Shown: positions 7,414 to 11,454 of the stretch, one piece after another
How the letters are laid out: each line of letters begins with the position of its first letter
Position numbering within the stretch: the first letter of the stretch is position 1
Source of the DNA: Cytophagales bacterium
GTDB taxonomy: Bacteria > Bacteroidota > Bacteroidia > Cytophagales > Spirosomataceae
Length of the DNA: 11,454 nt
NCBI GenBank assembly: GCA_013205605.1
Contig: JABMMK010000177.1
Coordinates: 1-11,454 of the forward strand
Reading direction: 5' to 3'
Position numbers and translations under genes: made by a program
Notes under the pieces: generated by a model
Seen by the model: only the letters and a program-made list of their open reading frames with translations
Databases searched by the model: none
Told to the model about the DNA's origin: nothing

Positions 7414-9222
7414 ATGCAAAGCATCCGCAACATTGCCATTATTGCCCACGTTGACCACGGTAAAACTACTTTAGTGGACAAAATCATTCACGCCTCAAAA
7501 ATATTTAGAGAGAATCAAGAGTTTGGAGATTTAATTCTAGATAGTAATGATTTGGAGCGTGAGCGAGGCATAACGATTACCTCAAAAAACGTATCCGTAC
7601 GCTACAATGGGGTAAAGATTAATATTATTGACACTCCTGGTCACGCCGACTTTGGAGGAGAAGTAGAGCGTGTTTTACGGATGGCTGATGGTGTTTTACT
7701 ATTAGTAGACGCATTTGAAGGCCCAATGCCGCAAACTCGGTTCGTATTATCTAAGGCGATTGCTTTAGGCCTTAAGCCGATTGTTGTAGTCAACAAAGTA
7801 GACAAGGAGAATTGTCGTCCAGATGAAGTTCATGAGCAAGTTTTTGACTTAATGTTCAATTTGGATGCGTCAGAGGAGCAATTAGATTTTCCATGTATTT
7901 ATGGATCGTCGAAGCAAGGGTGGATGAGTGAAGATTGGAAGGCTCCTACAGATAATATCATTGCATTATTAGATTCTATTATTAAAAATATTCCTGCATC
8001 CAAGGTTCAAGAAGGAACCCCACAAATGCAAATTACCTCATTAGATTATTCGTCTTTTGTGGGTCGTATTGCCATCGGGCGTTTAGAAAGAGGAACATTG
8101 ACAGAGGGAATGCAAATTGCTCTATGCAAAGCAGATGGAAGCACCAAGAAAATGCGCATCAAGGAACTTCAAGTATTTGAGGGTTTAGGTAAAGTGAGAG
8201 TGGAAAAAGTAGAATGTGGTGAAATTTGCGCCATTACTGGTATTGAGGATTTTGAAATTGGCGACACAGTTGCTGATGCTGAAAACCCGGAGGCTTTGGA
8301 GCGTATTGCTATCGACGAACCTACCATGAATATGTTGTTTACGATCAACAACTCTCCATTTTTTGGTAAAGAGGGTAAATTGGTTACTTCTCGTCATATT
8401 CGTGAGCGTTTATTCAAGGAGACTGAAAAGAATTTGGCCTTAAAAGTAATGAACACTGAGAGTGAAGATAAATTCTTAGTTTTTGGTCGAGGAATTTTAC
8501 ATTTATCCGTGCTCATTGAAACGATGCGTCGGGAAGGATATGAGTTACAAGTAGGCCAACCCCAAGTAATTTTCAAAGAAGGTGAAAATGGAGAGCGTTT
8601 AGAGCCTATTGAAACTTTGGTTGTAGATGTACCTGCGGAAGTTGCCGGAAAGGTGATTGAACTTGCAACCCAAGGAAAAGGAGAATTGTTGATTATGGAA
8701 CCTAAAGGCGACCTTCAACATTTAGAATTTAATATACCTTCTAGGGGTTTAATCGGTTTAAGATCAAAAGTATTAACCGCAACATTTGGTGAAGCCATTA
8801 TGGCGCACCGTTTTACCGCTTATGAGCCTTTTAAAGGACCTATTCCAGGACGTATCAACGGATCATTAATATCAATGAATACGGGAGCTGCTATTCCCTA
8901 CGCGATAGATAAATTACAAGATAGAGGCGTATTTTTCATCGATCCAGGTGAAGAGGTTTATACAGGAATGGTTGTAGGAGAGCATAATCGTCAAAATGAC
9001 ATTGAAGTTAACCTACAAAATGCGAAGCAATTAACTAACATGCGTGCTTCTGGAACAGATACAAACGCTAAAATTGCCCCTAAATTAAATTTCTCATTGG
9101 AAGAATGTATGGAGTTTATCCAAAAGGATGAATATTTAGAAATTACTCCTAAATCACTTCGAATGCGTAAAATTTGGCTAGATCCCAATGAGCGTAAACG
9201 CAATGAGAAAAAACCAAGCTAA
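7414..9222 (+). CDS. typA: Ribosome-associated translational GTPase TypA/BipA
   Basis: EF-G/LepA-like GTPase that binds the 70S ribosome and is linked, in other bacteria, to 50S subunit assembly, cold growth and stress. It is 602 aa, the normal family length. The GTPase domain has G1 AHVDHGKT (11-18), the G2 region RGITITS (51-57), G3 DTPGH (73-77), G4 NKVD (127-130) and a G5-type GSSK around 165. A beta-barrel domain II (about 200-290), domain III, and an EF-G domain V-like region (about 390-480) follow. The C-terminal domain specific to BipA contains TNMRASGTD, then SLEECMEFI and the ITPKSLRMRK end, which distinguishes it from EF-G and LepA. The ATG directly precedes the family opening IRNIAIIAHVDHGKT. 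It has its own promoter and ends 3 bp before a strong terminator. Confidence 0.98.
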   Translation: MQSIRNIAIIAHVDHGKTTLVDKIIHASKIFRENQEFGDLILDSNDLERERGITITSKNVSVRYNGVKINIIDTPGHADFGGEVERVLRMADGVLLLVDAFEGPMPQTRFVLSKAIALGLKPIVVVNKVDKENCRPDEVHEQVFDLMFNLDASEEQLDFPCIYGSSKQGWMSEDWKAPTDNIIALLDSIIKNIPASKVQEGTPQMQITSLDYSSFVGRIAIGRLERGTLTEGMQIALCKADGSTKKMRIKELQVFEGLGKVRVEKVECGEICAITGIEDFEIGDTVADAENPEALERIAIDEPTMNMLFTINNSPFFGKEGKLVTSRHIRERLFKETEKNLALKVMNTESEDKFLVFGRGILHLSVLIETMRREGYELQVGQPQVIFKEGENGERLEPIETLVVDVPAEVAGKVIELATQGKGELLIMEPKGDLQHLEFNIPSRGLIGLRSKVLTATFGEAIMAHRFTAYEPFKGPIPGRINGSLISMNTGAAIPYAIDKLQDRGVFFIDPGEEVYTGMVVGEHNRQNDIEVNLQNAKQLTNMRASGTDTNAKIAPKLNFSLEECMEFIQKDEYLEITPKSLRMRKIWLDPNERKRNEKKPS

Positions 9223-9225
9223 GAC

Positions 9226-9256
9226 AAAAAGACTACCCCAACAGGTAGTCTTTTTT
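9226..9256. terminator. Bidirectional intrinsic terminator between typA and comEC
   Basis: A perfect 12-bp stem, AAAAAGACTACC (9226-9237) with GGTAGTCTTTTT (9244-9255), around a 6-nt loop CCAACA, ending in a T6 tract on the plus strand. The left-arm A5 provides a T5 tract for the minus strand, so it can stop both convergent transcripts. It begins 3 bp after the typA stop, and its right end overlaps the comEC stop codon (9257-9255). Confidence 0.9.
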
Positions 9257-11321
9257 AATATAGGATGGCTGCTCGCTGATCCAAAAAATCTACTTCCTGA
9301 ATTACATGTTTGGGATAATAAGTCGACCATAAATACTGAAAATAACTCGAAGGTTTCTTTGTAATTAGTATAGTTGAATGATCCCAAGTACGTAACCAGT
9401 GAGGTTTCTTCATGAGAACATTTCTAGATACCATCACCGTGGCTCCATAACCTTTAGGTCTAATGGCTGCTTTATTTAAAAGAATGAATTTTTTGTTTTT
9501 ATAAGGCCAACTGTAATTCTTAGTGGGTTCGTAGTATATTCCTAAGGTGTCCCGAACTCCCATATTAGCCCAAAGCGGACTCAAGTGGCCTTGTATCCAA
9601 AGAGGGTCCAACCTCAAATCATCCGGAGCAAAAAAATAAGATTTCATGCCTGAAATCATCACAAAAATGGGATAACCTTTATATTGAGACAAGAAAGATT
9701 GTGGATGGCTTCGTGAAGGGATTAAATGAAATATGCATTCAAAGCTGATAAGAAAAATTGCCAACGATAAACACATACGCTTTCGGAAAATCAACCAACA
9801 CCATAAGCATGTGACAAGTAAAAAATAGACGAAGACTTCAATCAAGTGAATTTTAAGGAATGGCAATATCGGGTGAAAAAGATAGACAAACTTAAACATG
9901 ACAAAATGCAACATTGAAAAACTAAAATCTAATAGAAGTCCCAACCATCGCAATAAAAAATCAAGCTTTAGAAAAACCAAAATAGGAGTTGCGCTAATAA
10001 ATAAGAATCCTGTGCCGAGTGAAATAGTCGACAGCACAATTAAAATAGGATTAAGTAATAAGAACCAAAATGGATTGGGAAATTGATAAAAATAATAAAT
10101 AATTAAAGGCCAAGTAAAAATTTGGGCTGCCAGAGCCACACAGGTTAGCTCCCAAGTATTAGATAGAATAAATTGAAAAGGCTTATATGGTAAATTAATT
10201 GTTATCAGAGATGCCCATTTTTGTTGGAATATAATTAACCCCAACACGGCTAAATAAGACAGTTGAAACCCGGGTTCAAACAATGCCATTGGTTTACATA
10301 CCAATAGCACGAAACATGAAAAAGCCCATGTATTAATTCCATTTTGATGGTGCAAAAATGCCTTAGCGAAAAGCATCACCGAAAACATCCAAGCGGACCT
10401 AAGAACAGGGTCAGAAAAACCAGAAATTCCAGCATATGCCCAAAGTAAAATCATCATTAAAATGAAAAAAAGTATTTTGCCATAGCGGCCCTTTCGCAAT
10501 AAAAAGCCAAAAATAAAACTTAGCCCTGCATATAAAAGGCCAACGTGCAAACCTGAAACTGATAATATGTGAATAGCCCCCAAAGATGAGTAAACGGACA
10601 TGGTTTCAAAGTCAATACTTGATTTAACTCCTAAGAGCATCGTTTTTGCCACGTCTAAATTGATCCCGCGATGCATGGCAAGCTCTAATTGTTGGGCCAA
10701 ATAAGACTGCCAAATGTGGAAATAGTAAACTATACTTTTATTAACAGCAGCGTCATTTAAAAGTACAAATGAATTTTTGGCAATAAATGCGGAGCCATAA
10801 ATTCCTTTGGCCTGAAAATATTCTGACCAGTTTTTTTCAAAGGGAAATGATGGTTGGGGAAAAGGAATCAATGTAGATTGTACGAGCAATCTACTTCCTT
10901 TCACAGGCTTATTTACCGTTTTCTGAAGGTATATTTTAAAATTACCAGAACCCTTTTTCCAGTTCTTCTGGTCTAAAAATGCAATGCAATGAACGATTAA
11001 ACCGATTGATTTAGGTTTGTTTTCTGGAAAATCAATGACCTCAAAAACAAACGTATTTGTTTTTTTTAGATCAAAGTTTAAGTTGGCCCGAGTGTTAAAA
11101 CCTGCGTTTAAATAACTAGCAATCGGCAATAATAAGCTAAATAAAATACTTAAGAAATTACGAATCTTGAAAAAGCTCCCTATGAAAATAGCCATCCATA
11201 GCGCCATTAAAACATAAATAAATGGAGTTGAAAAAAATGGAAAATACGCATACATGCAAATTCCAATCATCCATAAAATGGCAATTCGAAGAAAAGGGAA
11301 ACGAAGAAAAAAAGAATACAA
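9255..11321 (-). CDS. comEC: ComEC/Rec2-family DNA uptake channel
   Basis: Polytopic inner-membrane protein of the ComEC/Rec2 family, the channel that carries single-stranded DNA into the cytoplasm in natural transformation. It is 688 aa. Two or three N-terminal membrane segments (about 8-70) precede a soluble region (about 75-190) like the ComEC N-terminal OB/DUF4131 part. The Competence domain carries LSVSGLHVG (253-261), a GISGFSDPVLRSAWM helix (298-312) and PGFQLSYLAVLG (350-361), followed by further membrane helices to about 530. The last 150 residues are soluble and show no HxHxDH motif, so the C-terminal metallo-beta-lactamase nuclease of B. subtilis ComEC is absent or degenerate. The start is TTG at 11321: an in-frame stop sits at 11327-11325 and only TTG retains the RFPFLR opening conserved in relatives; the next Met is residue 18. 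It follows nadD by 17 bp and is probably co-transcribed with it. Confidence 0.92.
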   Translation of the reverse strand: MYSFFLRFPFLRIAILWMIGICMYAYFPFFSTPFIYVLMALWMAIFIGSFFKIRNFLSILFSLLLPIASYLNAGFNTRANLNFDLKKTNTFVFEVIDFPENKPKSIGLIVHCIAFLDQKNWKKGSGNFKIYLQKTVNKPVKGSRLLVQSTLIPFPQPSFPFEKNWSEYFQAKGIYGSAFIAKNSFVLLNDAAVNKSIVYYFHIWQSYLAQQLELAMHRGINLDVAKTMLLGVKSSIDFETMSVYSSLGAIHILSVSGLHVGLLYAGLSFIFGFLLRKGRYGKILFFILMMILLWAYAGISGFSDPVLRSAWMFSVMLFAKAFLHHQNGINTWAFSCFVLLVCKPMALFEPGFQLSYLAVLGLIIFQQKWASLITINLPYKPFQFILSNTWELTCVALAAQIFTWPLIIYYFYQFPNPFWFLLLNPILIVLSTISLGTGFLFISATPILVFLKLDFLLRWLGLLLDFSFSMLHFVMFKFVYLFHPILPFLKIHLIEVFVYFLLVTCLWCWLIFRKRMCLSLAIFLISFECIFHLIPSRSHPQSFLSQYKGYPIFVMISGMKSYFFAPDDLRLDPLWIQGHLSPLWANMGVRDTLGIYYEPTKNYSWPYKNKKFILLNKAAIRPKGYGATVMVSRNVLMKKPHWLRTWDHSTILITKKPSSYFQYLWSTYYPKHVIQEVDFLDQRAAILY

Positions 11322-11338
11322 AGCTTAGGCAGATAGAC

Positions 11339-11454
11339 CTAAAGATAAAAATTTTTCTGACTGATTAAAGCCTCCACTTGATCAGGAACTAGATATTTAA
11401 TGGACTTGCCATTTTGGATGCAAGATCTAATATAGGTAGCCGAAATTTGTAAAA
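11339..11454 (-). CDS. nadD: Nicotinate-nucleotide adenylyltransferase, C-terminal end only
   Basis: The last 37 residues of NadD, which transfers AMP from ATP to nicotinate mononucleotide in NAD biosynthesis. The visible segment contains ISATYIRSCI, then GKSIKYLVPDQV, the closing signature of bacterial NadD (ISST-x-IR followed by YLVP-x-x-V). In that family it completes the nucleotide-binding C-terminal part of the Rossmann-like nucleotidyltransferase fold. The stop TAG is at 11341-11339 and the rest of the gene lies beyond the right edge. It is upstream of comEC on the same strand with 17 bp between them. Sister nucleotidyltransferases such as CoaD do not end in this way, so the assignment is firm despite the short length. 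Confidence 0.9.
   Translation of the reverse strand, partial: LQISATYIRSCIQNGKSIKYLVPDQVEALISQKNFYL

Noticed and set aside
1..11454. Search for tRNA, rRNA, CRISPR repeats, insertion sequences or defence-type gene clusters.
   Set aside because: No cloverleaf, regularly spaced repeat, transposase or terminal repeat was seen by eye; nearly all sequence is accounted for by core genes.

Overview
This is an AT-rich chromosomal window with ordinary, mostly housekeeping gene content. It looks like a member of the Bacteroidota. The evidence is the TAnnTTTG-type promoter elements upstream of typA and cysS, start regions that mostly lack a usable Shine-Dalgarno sequence, and protein families with a typical Bacteroidota form (the two-rhomboid pair, a ComEC lacking the nuclease motif, the conserved PfkB kinase and a large GNAT-like protein). 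I cannot place it more finely, and there is no sign of phage, transposon, CRISPR or plasmid sequence.

Layout, left to right. On the minus strand, a two-gene unit runs off the left edge: a 392-residue GNAT-fold protein (869-2047) followed after 11 bp by a PfkB-family sugar or nucleoside kinase (1-857, lacking its C-terminus). A 162-bp divergent intergenic region (2048-2209) carries a good promoter for the plus-strand block and, just before cysS, a perfect 9-bp inverted repeat. The plus-strand block is cysS (2210-3700), two rhomboid intramembrane proteases (3705-4439 and 4441-5307, only 4 bp and 1 bp from their upstream neighbours), dxs (5374-7326) and typA/bipA (7414-9222). typA has its own textbook Bacteroidota -7 element. 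A strong bidirectional terminator (9226-9256) then separates it from a convergent minus-strand pair: the C-terminal end of nadD (11339-11454), followed after 17 bp by comEC (9255-11321), whose stop codon falls inside the terminator.

Functionally the genes are a mix: cysteinyl-tRNA charging, membrane proteolysis, the first step of non-mevalonate isoprenoid synthesis, a ribosome-associated GTPase, NAD synthesis and DNA uptake. The tight cysS-rhomboid-rhomboid spacing says they are co-transcribed, but I see no biochemical link between them.

I found no convincing new multi-gene system. The items most worth checking are a T7 run at the end of the first rhomboid, where loss of a single T would fuse the two rhomboids in frame; the hairpin in the cysS leader, which covers an AAGG; the uncharacterised GNAT-PfkB pair; and the ComEC C-terminus ending in the terminator.
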